A stretch of DNA of 64,000 nt, taken from Asparagopsis taxiformis (lineage: Eukaryota; Rhodophyta; Florideophyceae; Bonnemaisoniales; Bonnemaisoniaceae). The notes beneath the pieces are model-generated. The model was given only the letters and a program-made list of their open reading frames with translations, was not told the origin of the DNA and made no database searches. Made by a program: the position numbers and the translations under genes. Within the stretch, counting starts at the first letter, position 1. Each line of letters begins with the position of its first letter. The stretch spans positions 24,820 through 88,819 of the forward strand of contig JALQPE010000408.1 in the NCBI GenBank assembly GCA_030407315.1, given 5' to 3'. This document shows, piece after piece, positions 52,068 through 63,613 of the stretch.

Positions 52068-52604
52068 GTATACAATATATCAGCGAAAACCGGGAGGGAA
52101 GAAATTACAGCGGATGGTAAATTCAGGGCCCATATCGGACCGTATTTTATTCTCTCATTTAGGAAACTGCTCGTATACAATACGTCTCTCTAGAATAGGG
52201 AATACATATCTGGTCAGAATAGGAAATAAATACCCGGTTAGAATAGGAAATAATATCCCGGTTAGAATAGGAAATACGTATCCAGCCAGAATACAAAATA
52301 CCTGTCAGCATATCGTCGATCACCCATCTCCCTCACTATCGCGTTCTCCCTACCATCCGAACGCCATGCACCACCATCCGCACATACTGCAAGAACCCTC
52401 ACGACCTAGATTACAAAAAATACGCTCCTTCCCAATACCATCCCCGCTTTCCTCGACACCACCCCAGCCCATTAAATCATCAAGACATCAAACACGAACA
52501 TGGTCAGCAAAATCTTACACCACTTGAAACGCACTCTCACTTCTATCGTATGCCCCAAAATATACACATACCAGAAACACCTCACAGCTTCATTCCCCAT
52601 CTTC
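52068..52604. other. Spacer with possible 3' end of the micro-exon gene
   Basis: A short degenerate series of gaatagg.aat.c.gtatcc... motifs lies near 52190-52300. On the minus strand there is one more possible intron (donor ggtatgtgta just after the micro-exon frame's stop). No gene is otherwise seen. Confidence 0.4.
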
Positions 52605-53691
52605 CTACATCCCTTCTTCACTCTCCTTCAGTCCTGCCGTTCCTGCTTCACCACTCCTGCATCACATACACAACATCAGAATCAACCACAACAGTCAGAT
52701 CAAAAGCAACGCTTACCACGACAGATATCCTAGAAACTCCCTTACTTACCTCTCCGAGAGGATGACTGAATCATCCATCCTACACAAAATACAAACCATG
52801 ATCCAAAAACCTTGCAATGAATAATCAAAGTCAGCAGTCCATATCTTCGCAAAACAAGTCTTGGTGCTCAGTAAAACTTACCTTCTGTCATCAACATTCC
52901 TGCATCATCTACACAACATCGGAATCAACCCACAACAGTCAGACTCAAAACCAACCTTCCATCACAGCATACTTTCAAAACTCGCACACTTACCTTCGCT
53001 CCACACAATACACACCATGACTCAATAGGCTTCCAATGAAAAAATATCGCATCAACGGAAATAGTCAGACTCAAAACCAACCTTCCCTCGCTGCTTACTT
53101 TCAAAACTCGCACACTTACTTTACCTGTTCCATCCTGCACACAATAAAAACCATAAATCACGTAATCGTGTAGCCAAGAAAAGTAGTCAGCATTCCGCAT
53201 CTTCGCACAACCGGTCTGGGCGCCCAATGTGACTTACCTTCCGTCATCACTATTCCTCCATCACCTACGCAACATCGGAATCAATCGCAACAGTCAGATT
53301 GAAAACCAACGTTTCCCTCGCTACATACCCTGAGAACTCGCAAATGTACCTCTCATCCATCCTACACACAATACAAACCATGATCCAAAAACCTTGCAAT
53401 AACAATAATCATAGTCAGCAGTCCATATCTTCGCAAAGCACATCTTGGCACTCAATGAAACTTACCTTCCGTCATCAACATTCCTGCATCATCTACACAA
53501 CATCGGAATCAACCACAACAGTCAGACTCAAAATCAACCTTCCCTCACAGCATACTTTCAAAACTTCACGTACCTCTCTTCCATCCTCCGCTCAATACAC
53601 ACCATCAGTCAACAGGCTTCCCATGAAAAATATCGCATCAACGGAAATAGTCAGACTCAAAACCCACGCTTCCCTCAACGCATACCCTCGA
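52605..53691 (-). repeat. Tandem array of intron-exon cassettes
   Basis: About 1.1 kb of diverged direct repeats. The block catgatccaaaaaccttgcaat occurs at about 52797 and 53380, caacggaaatagtcagactc at about 53053 and 53639, and atcggaatcaa...caacagtcag three times (about 52918, 53272, 53505). The larger period is about 585 bp with sub-units of about 225 bp. Repeat boundaries coincide with the splice-like sites on the minus strand. Confidence 0.85.
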
Positions 53692-53898
53692 GGGTAGAGG
53701 ATGGAACGAAGGTACGTGCGCGAATCTTGATCAAGATTCGCGCACGTACAAAGCAAAGTCGGTCAAAGAAGATCAGTCGGTGATGAGGGCGGAGTGGAGC
53801 CTGCGGCGTCGACCGGACAGCTTTCAGCGTCCGCTTAAGTCTTGCTGTGCATACTCGAAATCATCGCCGGCAGTGAGATTGAGTATGGCCCAAGCCAT
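52605..53898 (-). CDS. Candidate micro-exon gene in a tandem intron array
   Basis: On the minus strand, GT...AG introns alternate in length: about 90, 104, 94, 103, 126, 94, 102 and 93 nt. They separate exons 53574-53585 (12 nt), 53466-53483 (18), 53350-53361 (12), 53238-53255 (18), 53125-53134 (10), 52994-52998 (5), 52882-52899 (18), 52750-52779 (30) and 52605-52656 (terminal). Donors are mostly GTAAGT or GTAC, and each intron has a TCTGAC or GCTGAC branch-like site and usually a TTGTGTAG or GTGCAG acceptor. Joined, the frame stays open to a TAG. All junctions but one are phase 2 (AG|G), and the product repeats a 10-residue unit like RMDERNSDDG. A possible first exon is 53855-53898, with ATG and a donor in matching phase. 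The function is unknown. The exon map is inference; the splice-like pattern is plain in the sequence. The 5-nt exon is the weakest call. Confidence 0.5.
53712..53749. other. Perfect 38-bp palindrome
   Basis: Every base of 53712-53749 pairs with its partner about the centre GATC; each arm is GTACGTGCGCGAATCTT. As RNA it would fold into a very stable hairpin. It lies in the proposed first intron or leader of the micro-exon gene. A rho-independent terminator is not expected in a eukaryote. Confidence 0.95.
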
Positions 53899-54346
53899 GG
53901 TCTCTGAATCCCCGAACAATGAGATCCGGATCGAGAACAACGAATATAAACATATAATCATATATATGAGAATCCATTTGCTTTCCTTACATGATCCGTG
54001 GCATATCCGCTGTAAAGCACATTCAGATTCCACGAAGTTCGGAAATAAAAAAGTTTATTATTACAAATGAATTAATTGAAAATTCATCTCCCAGGGCGGT
54101 CGTTCGTCCTTCCATGCACACGTTGCCAGCACGCAATGTGATGTAACAGTTGGAAATGATTGAACTCTCGGTTAAATTCCACCGTTGGGATGTCAGCTGG
54201 AGTGAGCACAAAACTACTACCCAAAAAACTACGAACACGTTACATTCCAAGTCTCGAAAGCACCACAAAAATAAAATTGGTCGCATCTGGACGGCACAGT
54301 CTCCCCTGTTCAGCTCGCAATCCTCCCTTTTGCGTCAAAACTCGAC

Positions 54347-57300
54347 ATGGAATGCAAGTATGAAGGGTGCTTCTACTACTGCGTAGATGCTTATGCGCTC
54401 GCGCTGCATGAGCGAACGTGTCGCTACCGTTTCAACCCCTCTCCCCAACATTTCAACAACGCTCGTGTCCCTGCCGTCACCCATGAGCCTGCTCGAAACG
54501 GCGACCATGATTCCCCGCAACCCAGCTCCCCAGACCCAGAATCTGGTCGTGCTTCCTCCAGCGACTCACCCTGTGACGCTCCACTGCCACCAACCTCAAC
54601 CCCCTCCCGCGCAGACCTCCTCGTGCAATCCCTCGCCGCCAGTCTCACAACCCTCGAGTACAAGGCCGGGCGCTGGCCGCGTGAGCGAAGTCATCACCAT
54701 CCTACAAGACCCCGCATTCTCCCTAGAAAAGTTCAACAGCGCCGTTCGCACCGTAGAAGAATGTCGCCACGTTACCGCTTCCATGGTCGAAACACATTTC
54801 CGCACCGAAGGTTACAAGAGCCACATCATTCCAGACAAAACTGGTAAGTACTCGGCACAGCTGTACCTCCGCGACCCAGTCGACATGCTCCGCAGGCAGT
54901 TAGCACTGGCTAACGACCAAAATACTCTCTTCCACCCCTCCCCACAGACCGCCCCAGACGGCACCGCAATATTTTCTCATCCCCTACACACAGAATTCGC
55001 GAAAACGCTGCACCAGGTTACTAGACAGCGCGTGCAGCTCTCGGAAGATCCACAGGTCGTATGGGCAGAGGAAACTGATCCCACACCTTCCTCCTTTGCC
55101 GGCCTCCTCCAAGTGTACTCCGACAAGAGCAGCACAAGCCTCAAGAGCTCCGCAATCGTCGCATACCCCATACACGTCACACTGCTCAACTTCTCCGCCC
55201 CCCTCCGTCGCCACTGCATCCGTACCGGCCTCACCATCGTCGGGTATCTTCCGTACATTGTTAACCCTTCGTCCAACGCCTTGTTCGGTGATGAAATGCC
55301 GACAACCTCTAGTTCTGCTAGTCGCGCTCGCAAAATTGATATTCTTCATAAAGCACTCGAAAAAGTGTTTTCGTCCCTATCCACCGCGTTCTCTTCCGGG
55401 TTCCCCTGCACAGACTCCACTGCAACTGCCCGCCAATGCTTTCCCATCCTAGCCAATTATTGCTGCGACTTTCCAGAGGCCAAAGAGCTGTCATGCACTC
55501 GCAACAGCACTACCACCACACATCCCTGCCACCGCTGCTACATCCCCGCCACTCAACTTGAATCCACCGCGCCACACCAGCCCCGCTCCCTCGATGATAC
55601 ACGCTCTGCACGCCAAGAGAGCGCTCAGGAGCATACAACTGCTCCGCTCGAAGCTCTCCCCTCCTCGAACAACACTCTGTCCTCGAATCGACCGCTCTTT
55701 TACCCACCAACAGTCCCCTAGACCCCTACAACATTTTCTCCTTCGAGCCTCTGCACAATCTCCACCTCGGCATCTCAAAGCTCATCAAACAGTGCATTGT
55801 CCACCGCCTCAGCTCCCCAGACCTCACCACCACCACTGCCTCCCATTCCGGGACACCTCGCACCTTCAAGAAGGTGAAAAAATCCATCCTCGCCGGCTCA
55901 AACAGCATTCTGTCCGCTATCGAACGCGACTACTACATCACCGGTCTTCATGTCGACTTCTCCAAGGGTGAGAAGGGCACCAATTTGAACGGCCTCTTCA
56001 CGGAGGACGGCATACGCGGCATGCTCGCAGCCAAAGACTATCACCATGTCGACATGGTGTTCCCTTTCATCGCAGCATTCATTGACACATGCTGTGACGA
56101 AGTAGAGACAGCCCCCCTCACTTCCATCTGCACGCAATACTCTGACCTCGTCGCATGGGTCATGAAACGCGGTCGCATCAAGCACTGGACTGCCGCCGAA
56201 CGAAAGCCTCCAGAACTCCATTTCCTATTTCAAACAATCAATGCTCTCCACCCTCGGCCCATTCCACACCACAGGTCTCAAAACTTTCAAGTTCCATCTT
56301 CTTGACCATCTTCCCGGTGACTTGCAGAGATATGGCGCCCTGGAACACATTGATGCAGGCCCCTACGAACACTCGCATCTTCTGTTCAAACAGAGTTATA
56401 GGAAAACCTCTCGAAGGCGCTCCACAGCCATGGAAGAGACTATTCGCCACATGGAATTCTCCTTGGCCACTCCAACTGGTCATACCCCATCGAACACATT
56501 GGGAAACCCACGCATGATATCGCCCACAGACGGTGCAGTACTCGTTCGCGACGGATTCACCGTTGCACTGCACGACTTTGCCTCCCTGCTGCCCGATGCA
56601 ACCCTCCTCGTTGCAGATATCGACGGACAGCCCGATCCTGCCACTCTTTTGCCTCTGCACAACTCCTCGTTCCCGTCTGGCACCATAACGCTATTCCAGC
56701 AACTCGGTGACACAGCTGCACAAGCGTTCCTCACCCTCGCTAGACTGCGCGCCACGGCAGAAGGCCCTCCAATACATGACATGGACATTTCCGTCACCGT
56801 GGTAAAGTCCGCCTACGTCATGGGAGGGTACGTCCCAGATGCCGACGACTTTGACCCGCACAGTGGCATGCTTCGCCCCACAAACGTGTCGAGGCACAAG
56901 CAGCAGCGCGCGTCTTTGCAACTTCATCATTCGGCCCCGCAAAGAGATCGCAGTACTCCTTTGTCGTCATCTCCGGAACTGCCGATGACTACAGAACCAT
57001 ATGGGTAGGGCGCGTCCTGGCACTGGTACGCCTGCAGTCTCCAAACCTGTTTCAACCTGTAGAACTCGCTTTCGTTCAGTATATGACCTGCTTTGCCCCA
57101 AAAACCGCTGTGGAAAAATCACTTGGGTGCATTTGTTTAAAGTGGTCCACATGGGACCCGGACAACGGATCCGTTGACAGCAATGACACTGCATCCCACA
57201 GTGCAGGTGGTCCTTGGTTTGACCTCATTCCTGCATCTACTATATCTGGCACCGTGCACATCGTACGAAGTAACTTTCCAGTCAAGCCATTTACGAAACA

Positions 57301-57388
57301 AATGCACTGGTCGGACCACCGTTTCTATCTCAACCGCTTCTACACCAACACTGATTACCAGTTCACAGATGATAATGAAGAAGAATAA
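54347..57388 (+). pseudogene. Plavaka-type (CACTA-like) transposase, frameshifted
   Basis: The frame changes at about 54670, 55725, 56250 and 56960. The ATG at 54347 opens a Cys/His finger (MECKYEGCFYY ... HERTC). Later blocks match Plavaka-family transposases: LLQVYSDKSSTSL followed by AIVAYPIHVTLLNFS and IVGYLPYIV; the Cys cluster DFPEAKELSCTRN ... HPCHRCYIPATQL; FEPLHNLHLGISKLIKQ; and FKFHLLDHLPGDLQRYGALE ... GPYEHSHLLFKQSYRKTSRR. The C-terminal part (to 57388) includes CICLKWSTWDPDN. Several frameshifts mean this copy is dead. The family is best known from fungi, so a red-algal copy is of interest. Terminal inverted repeats were not found. Confidence 0.82.
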
Positions 57389-57465
57389 ATCTAAATCGCA
57401 GCACTCTATTGATAATGTACTACATGATAAGCCTTCTAGTCAACGTCACATTTACTGCACTAATT

Positions 57466-59750
57466 TCAACCATCCTCCATTACGCCAAAACCGTTATCAG
57501 CAGTGGCTGGATGGCGCCGCTCCATGCCCCCATACTGTGGGGCATTGATTTCGACATTCAGGTTTGCACTCAGGTGTCCAGCATATGGGTCAACGACGAA
57601 AAGTTCTGCGCCAATTAGTCCTTGCGCAATCACACAATCCATTACAGCACCGAGGTTTGACGTAATATGCGATTGAATCCAATCCTCGGACACTAGAACA
57701 AGTGATGAGCAGCGGTTTACATCATCAACGACATGAACAATTCCAGACCCCTCTCCGCTTTGCCACACTTCAACAGCCTCTCTCGTCACAGTACGGCTTG
57801 CAAACACATGCCGTGACTGTGCACTAGTCCGCTGTTCGCTCTCGACAACGTCCGTTTCTTCCCTTGCTTGCGAGCCTTGGAGACAAGACATGCAGTACAC
57901 CACCATACCAACTAATTGCTGAAAAGCTACCCCCACATATTGACTGTACCGCCTTGTAAACTCCTTCTGCCGTGCACCTCCTTTCCCCTTCGGTTCATCC
58001 AAACACTCCACAGTAGTCACTAGCCAAGCATCCAGGCGCGCCAGCGTTAGTATGCTCGTCTCTATGTCCATTACTTGTTCTGGTCGTATCGAATAACCCC
58101 TGAAGATGTCCAGCACATTCACAGCTACTCGGTTGTTAAACCATGCATCACCATTCACTTCCATTTCGAAGCTGTCAGGAACCATGCCTTTGCTGTATCG
58201 CAGCTCTGAGAACGGTGCCGTTCGCCACCTCCCCATATCCAAATCACCGTTGCTTTCCCGTTTCAAAAGCTTCTCAGACGCTTCGCGCTTTTGATCCTCT
58301 CGCTCGTCCATCTCAGCTCGCGTCGTCAGCATCGTGCATCTAGACATTAATTTCGTGTACCCCAGCGAACCGAACAATCTGTCCCTCGCATTACGCTTCC
58401 GTGCACTCATCACGTCGGACAGTTTCTGCGTCACCTTCACTTTCAATTCCTTGCTCCCCGCCACAGCCTCTTGACAGCACACACGCTGCTCCTCATCGGA
58501 AAACACATCACACCACGGACTTTGACGCAGTACGTGTCGCACCAAGTCATTCAGCAGATCACTCTCGTCCCTGTACGAAGGTGTATACCACTGCAGATTC
58601 TTGATGATATAGCCCGGAGGGGTAGCAATATATCCTACACCGTTTTCGCTCCAAAGTGTCCCTTCTACCGGCTCTACCTCGATGGTACGTCCAGTCCAAC
58701 GTCTCTGCGTTTGTTCCGCTATAGGGTCCAGCTCCATAGTCTCGTTCTTGCACCACTTTGTCAGGTTTTCCTCAACCGCCCTAAGAACTCCAAGGTATTT
58801 CACAGGAATGGCTTTCTGTATTTTCGACTTACCGCCACCGTGATCACTGATTCTACCTGTTCTCGCAATTGCAGTAAGGCTGGCATTTTCCGCCTGCAGA
58901 GTTTCACCTTAGCCTCCAACGCAACTATCTCCGTGGTGAGCGCCTTGTTTGCTATGTCCTGGCTAAACACTTTTTTTTCCAGCTCCGCGATCTTCTTCTT
59001 CTGCGCATTGATGCGACTCGCCATTAAATCGATGGATTCCGGCGGATGCAACCTCTCTGCCCTCACCGTCCCCCCATCTCCCACGCTATCGGGATTATGA
59101 TGTCCTCCATCGGCAATAGCCTGACGTCGCGGGGGCGTTACGCGCATATTTGGCACCAATGACAGTCTGTTGTGACGAGGCCCGCACTCCGGCTGCTCTC
59201 TCCCCTCAGTACCACCTGACCGCCGATGATAGTTGGCATCCTGTGAACGTTGCTCAGAAACAACATCCCTTGCCGCTATCCTCGGGTCCCTGACTGCATT
59301 ACCTGCTGGGGCTGATGTACTCGGCATAGTTGGCGCAGTGGGGGTCACAGCCTCCAGTGTCTCGCGAACCCCGGCTGGGACTCGTCTGCAGCAGCACCTC
59401 CGCATCTGCCAACCCGGGAGGAACTACCTTTGCCATAGCACTCTGCCGCAATTCCAACATGTTTTGAGCCACTATCATGTCATCATCATGATGTTCACTG
59501 TCCCTGCGAGCACGCTTGCCTCGGTCAAGCCCCATCTCTCTCCGCGCCGTTCCTCCTTCCTCACTTTCTCGCTGCGGATCCCCAGTTCTGCGCCGGTCCG
59601 TCTTGCGACTACCGGACCGCGGTTCAATGCTGCCGGTAGGCCCAGACCGCTTCTTCGCACGGGATTGTCGGGCACTCGATACAGCAGCTGCTGACCGGGT
59701 TTCTGGAGGCCCGGAGGCTTTGGAGCTTTCTTCGCAATACGCGGCGGCAT
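57466..59750 (-). pseudogene. Coiled-coil accessory gene beside the transposase
   Basis: Starts MPPRIAKKAPKPPG at 59750. At least three frame changes (about 59650, 59400 and 58810) are needed to read it through. A basic, Arg/Ser-rich N-terminal region with a patch RGKRARRDSEHHDDD is followed by a clear coiled coil (ASRINAQKKKIAELEKKVFS ... LEAKVKLCRRK). The 445-codon C-terminal part is mixed alpha/beta with a conserved-looking Trp-rich start (NGVGYIATPPGYIIKNLQWY). It converges on the transposase with under 80 bases between stops, as second genes do in CACTA-type elements. That link is inference; the family is not recognised. Confidence 0.6.
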
Positions 59751-60410
59751 AATGAAGCCTTCCCGGAAGCGATGGAACGATTGAGTTGCACGAGATACAA
59801 AAAAGATTGCTGTATAGTGTCGGTAACCACAACGGTCTGCGATGAACGTTCAGGTCAGGTCAAGTACCGGAGAATACGCCAACAGCCCAGATTGTATACG
59901 GTAGGCAGTCATCAACAGTATTTAATGAGGTACAATTACAGCTGTCGAGCTAGGCCGCGAGCACCCCTATGTCCGGAAGACGTCCTGATTTGAATTAAAA
60001 TTTGGGCTATTCTCAAAAAACATGCACATGTGAACATGTTTTGAGATGGGGGTGTGCCGTACGGCACAATCGACCCGCTGAAATCGATGTTTTTTGCAAT
60101 ATTTTTTTCTGCCCTGAATTGTAGAATTTCTGGGCTGGACAGCAATGCAACTGAGCTGGACATCCACCGGGCGTCCATTTCAACTTGGTCGTGTATTTTG
60201 CATCTGCACGCATAACAGCAACCAAGCAGTCAGGTTCACTGCTCGGACGAAGTGCACCTAGAGTGTGAACGATTGGTTTTTGACAGGCGAGTACTGCTCA
60301 ATAGGTTTCACCCTGGACTAATGGTGGCTGGACATGCTGCATTATATGATATACTTCAACTCTGGAACGTAGCTTTATTTGTAGTCGAAATGAAAACATC
60401 TTTCGTGACC
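59751..60410. other. Spacer with hairpins, no gene
   Basis: Two inverted repeats stand out: tctcaaaaaacatg at 60011-60024 pairing with catgttttgaga at 60035-60046, and the perfect 16-bp palindrome tgtgccgtacggcaca at 60053-60068. They lie downstream of the SET frame and upstream of the accessory gene (both minus strand), so they may mark a 3' end or promoter. No open frame of note. Confidence 0.55.
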
Positions 60411-61021
60411 CTAATTCCATGCTCTAAACGCTGTCCCATAATGAACGTAGAGCTCCTGCCCCGGACGGATATCGCGGATTGCACGTACTACAATGATCTT
60501 CGGATTTTCTAGGTCCTTCGCCTTGAGCTTCTTCCCCGTCGAACCGCTGCTGTAGTTCTCGACAAACTCGACGTTGGCCATCCGCCTGGTGTCTTCCGCC
60601 GGAGTGTCCTCACCTCGCAAATACCGCGGGTCGTTGATGAACTGCGCCGAACAGAACGGAGCCGGAACAATCCAATTGGATGCTCGATGTTTTCGTCGTC
60701 CTCCGCTGTTGCATACAGCTTGATGGCATACATCAAGAATGTTTCCTTCGTTATCGCCATGTGACCCTCTCCGTACGCGAACCTCATCGACTCCTTGCTC
60801 ATATCAGAGTACACAACAGTTCCGTAGTATGCACATACTTCGTCGCCAACATTAAATGTCTGTTCAGCGAAGAGCCCTCTTCCTGCATTTGGATGCTTAA
60901 TCAGCGATGGTCGAACGCTCAATTTTTTCGCAACACAATCGTGTGCCCGCATCACGCGAGGGTTTTCAGTTTGCAACCAGCGGCGCAGGGAAGGTGGCCA
61001 ATAATGTACCGGTTTTTCCAT
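60411..61021 (-). pseudogene. SET-domain module, frameshifted
   Basis: C-terminal part of the gene that begins near 63613. The start of the SET fold is visible as LSVRPSLIKHPNAGRGLFAE, then NVGDEVCAYYGTVVYSD. After a frame change near 60660 come CSAQFINDPRYLRGED, MANVEFVENYSSGS and RAIRDIRPGQELYVHYGTAF, the last being the GEEL-x-x-x-YG end motif of SET methyltransferases. The classic NHxC pair is not clear: INDPR and ANVEFV sit where it would be. SET enzymes methylate lysines using S-adenosylmethionine. It is upstream-linked to a DNA methyltransferase in what looks like one original reading frame. Confidence 0.75.
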
Positions 61022-63613
61022 GTGCTCGTGCGACGCAATCGATCGACTCTGGGCACAGCTGCCAGAGGTACTGCCGAATATATTTCGGGAACCTCTGGTA
61101 CAGGGGAAGGCCAGGTGGGGGTTCGATGATCCTGCGTTCCCTCTGTACGCATCGTGACAGAGGGGGACGCCAAGAACTTCTCAGCACTCTGTTTCGCTTC
61201 TGTCGTGACCCTCATGTCAGTGTTGTTTGAAAGAATTACACGTGACATGACTGCACACAGCTTTGGAAGCGATCGTGCCACACACAATTTGTCCATGTCA
61301 CTGCCGACGAAAACACGGTGCTCAGGCAAGCTCATAGCTGCTTTTCCCGTTGCGAAAGTGCCAGAGAATGGATCGACAACAATATCACCAGGCTGTGAAT
61401 GCTGGCTGATCAACTCCATCATGAGAGCGACGCTCTTCTGCTCTGCACGAACTCTGACCGTAGCACCGGTTGTGCTCCTTGTTCGCCACACCATCTCATT
61501 CGAATCGATGGCGGGGCATTGATGGTGACGTTGCACCACGCCGGGTACGTGCCGTCCATGTATCCGTGGTTCCTATAGGCCACCATCTCGCTTCCGGTCT
61601 TGAACGGAACACCTCGCTTCCAGAAGTGGATAGCGACCTCTGCCATGTTCATGCGTTGGTACCTCTTCCGCCCCGGCATTTGATAGAGGTGCCCAGGTAG
61701 TCGGACAAACAACAGAGGTACCTCGTCAACGAAGAAAACTGAATTCCGAACGACGTCCTCCTCCTCGTCCCGTCCTCCTCCTCATCCGCACTTTCTTCGC
61801 CACTGTGCTGCGATGCTTCGGAGTCCGAATTCATGGACGTAACCTCTTCTTCATCCGACCCGTCATCACTGGCAGCAGCATCGGTTGGGCCTTCTGACTG
61901 CGGTCCTTTGTACGTTTCCAAGTAATGGAACCATTCGTAGAACTGCAAAACGGAGCAGAACACGATGCCGTGGCCACCGGGGCGCAACAGCTCGTCAAAC
62001 ACTTCGATGCTAGCCTGCATATCTTCTGCAGTTAGCCTGTCGTACGAAGAGTTGGAATCGTTCCTCTTACGACGAACATTGTAGGGCGGATCAGTCAGAA
62101 TGAGCTGAACGTTGCCCGTGATGGGCACGTGTTCTCGGCTCTCGTCGGCACTGACCAAATCTTCGAAAGGGACGTCGTACACCCGGCAATACTGACTCAT
62201 TTTCGAAAGAAAGTCCTTTGCGAGAGCCTGCCCTTCACTTTCCTGCTCTTCTGTCGCATGGGGTGACGGTGACGGGGGAGACGGCCCTTGGGCAGTAAGA
62301 CTGGTCCTCCCAGGTCCAAGTTGAAGCCTGGTTGTGTGTGTCTTGTCGACGGAACCAAACCTCTCCCTCCTGTGTTGCGACGAGTGGGAGTGTCATCAAC
62401 CGGCTTGGGGACCTTTTCTGCGTCCGCGGCTTGTGGTGCGGGCGGAGGACAGCCATAACGTCTTCGTCGAGGGTGTCAAAAGTACGCTGGCAGCTTGTCC
62501 GGATTTCCGCTTGACAAGTATATTTCCAGCGCCCCCCAGCGGTCGGACTCCGGCCAGGTGTACAGGTCCGGGTTGACGATAAGAAACTGCAACCGGTCGA
62601 AGAACTTCCTCACAAGGTCCCTAAATGCACTGTGCTGCGCACTGGTTCTTGTCTCTACTTTTCCACCATATCCATCAGGATGAGATAGGGGAGCTTTGTC
62701 GTGGTAGAGATCTAGCTTCTGCTCCATCGGTGCGAATAGACCTTCATCGAGCACGTCAAACCAATGCTCACTGCTGTCGAAAATGATGTACGGCGCCATC
62801 AACTCTTCGAAGCTGGGAAAACTTTGCGGCGAAGGCCACATCGGTCCAAGCATGGTATAAAACTTGAACCACGTAACAAGCTCGATTAGTAGCTTTTCCG
62901 ATGGGCTGGGACGCGTGCGGCTTCGTTCCCCTCTTCGGCCGCGTCGCCTATTCGGCGACGCGGCAGGTTCTTGTTGTGATTTCGGATGATAGACAACGCT
63001 TGGAAATACATCAATACCTCGAACGTTTCCGGTGGAGCAAGAACGAAGGCGCTTGGTTCCCGCGCTGCGGCGCCTGTAGTGGCGAAGGAAGCATGTTACA
63101 TCCAATAAGGAAGGTCTGCGGCACGATCCCAGAAAGGATGCAGTGCTCAACCCATTGCCCGATACGCTCATCCTGTCTTGAAAACTCGGCAATCGGTAAT
63201 GCCAGACGAACAATCTGCTTGGCTCGCTCAACGTTCATCTCTGCCATGACGATTTCGGCAACATCCGCCTCGACTCCAGCATTCTTCGAACGACCGCTGA
63301 AGGCCATGCTGAGTCGACCTTGCAGCGCCGCAAAATTGTTCTTCCGTGCCCTGCGCAACCCAAGCGCCAAGGTCCGCGTATGTGAAACCTCCCGGCTTGT
63401 CCGTCAAGTCTGCGAAACTTGAGTGGGCGAACAAATCCAGCAAGAGGCGGAGGAAGTCTTTGCCAGCGAGAGTAGTTTCGCGGGCGGCGCGACCTACGTT
63501 TCGACGTGTACCCATGTCACTAGAATCCTCCCAAGGGCTAGCGGGTTCGCGCAGAATTGGCACGGTTGCGTCGTCAACGATCGGATGCTGTTGCGCCTGC
63601 GCTTATTCGTCAT
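61022..63613 (-). pseudogene. Permuted DNA aminomethyltransferase, frameshifted
   Basis: Read from about 63613 (ATG, MTNKRRRNSIRSL) with frame changes near 63500, 63300, 63000, 62480, 62200, 61755, 61515 and 61170. The N-terminal 450 residues are of unknown type (for example KLLIELVTWFKFYTMLGPMW, FDSSEHWFDVLDEGLFAP). The catalytic part has motif IV VQLILTDPPYNV, then FDELLRPGGHGIVFCSVLQF, an acidic linker, a target-recognition-like segment, and motifs X and I in RAEQKSVALMMELISQHS, then PGDIVVDPFSGTFATGKAAM. The order IV before I marks the permuted beta class that makes N6-methyladenine or N4-methylcytosine in DNA. Such enzymes are bacterial/phage-like and occur in some eukaryotic mobile elements. 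It continues into the SET module. Confidence 0.78.

Noticed and set aside
58780..58860. A GTAAGT donor suggesting an intron in the accessory gene
   Set aside because: The only acceptor that restores frame would make a 17-nt intron, too short for splicing. A one-base frameshift is simpler.
60011..60068. Bacterial-style terminator or operator hairpins
   Set aside because: The hairpins are real, but the genome is eukaryotic and there is no T-run context, so no function is assigned.
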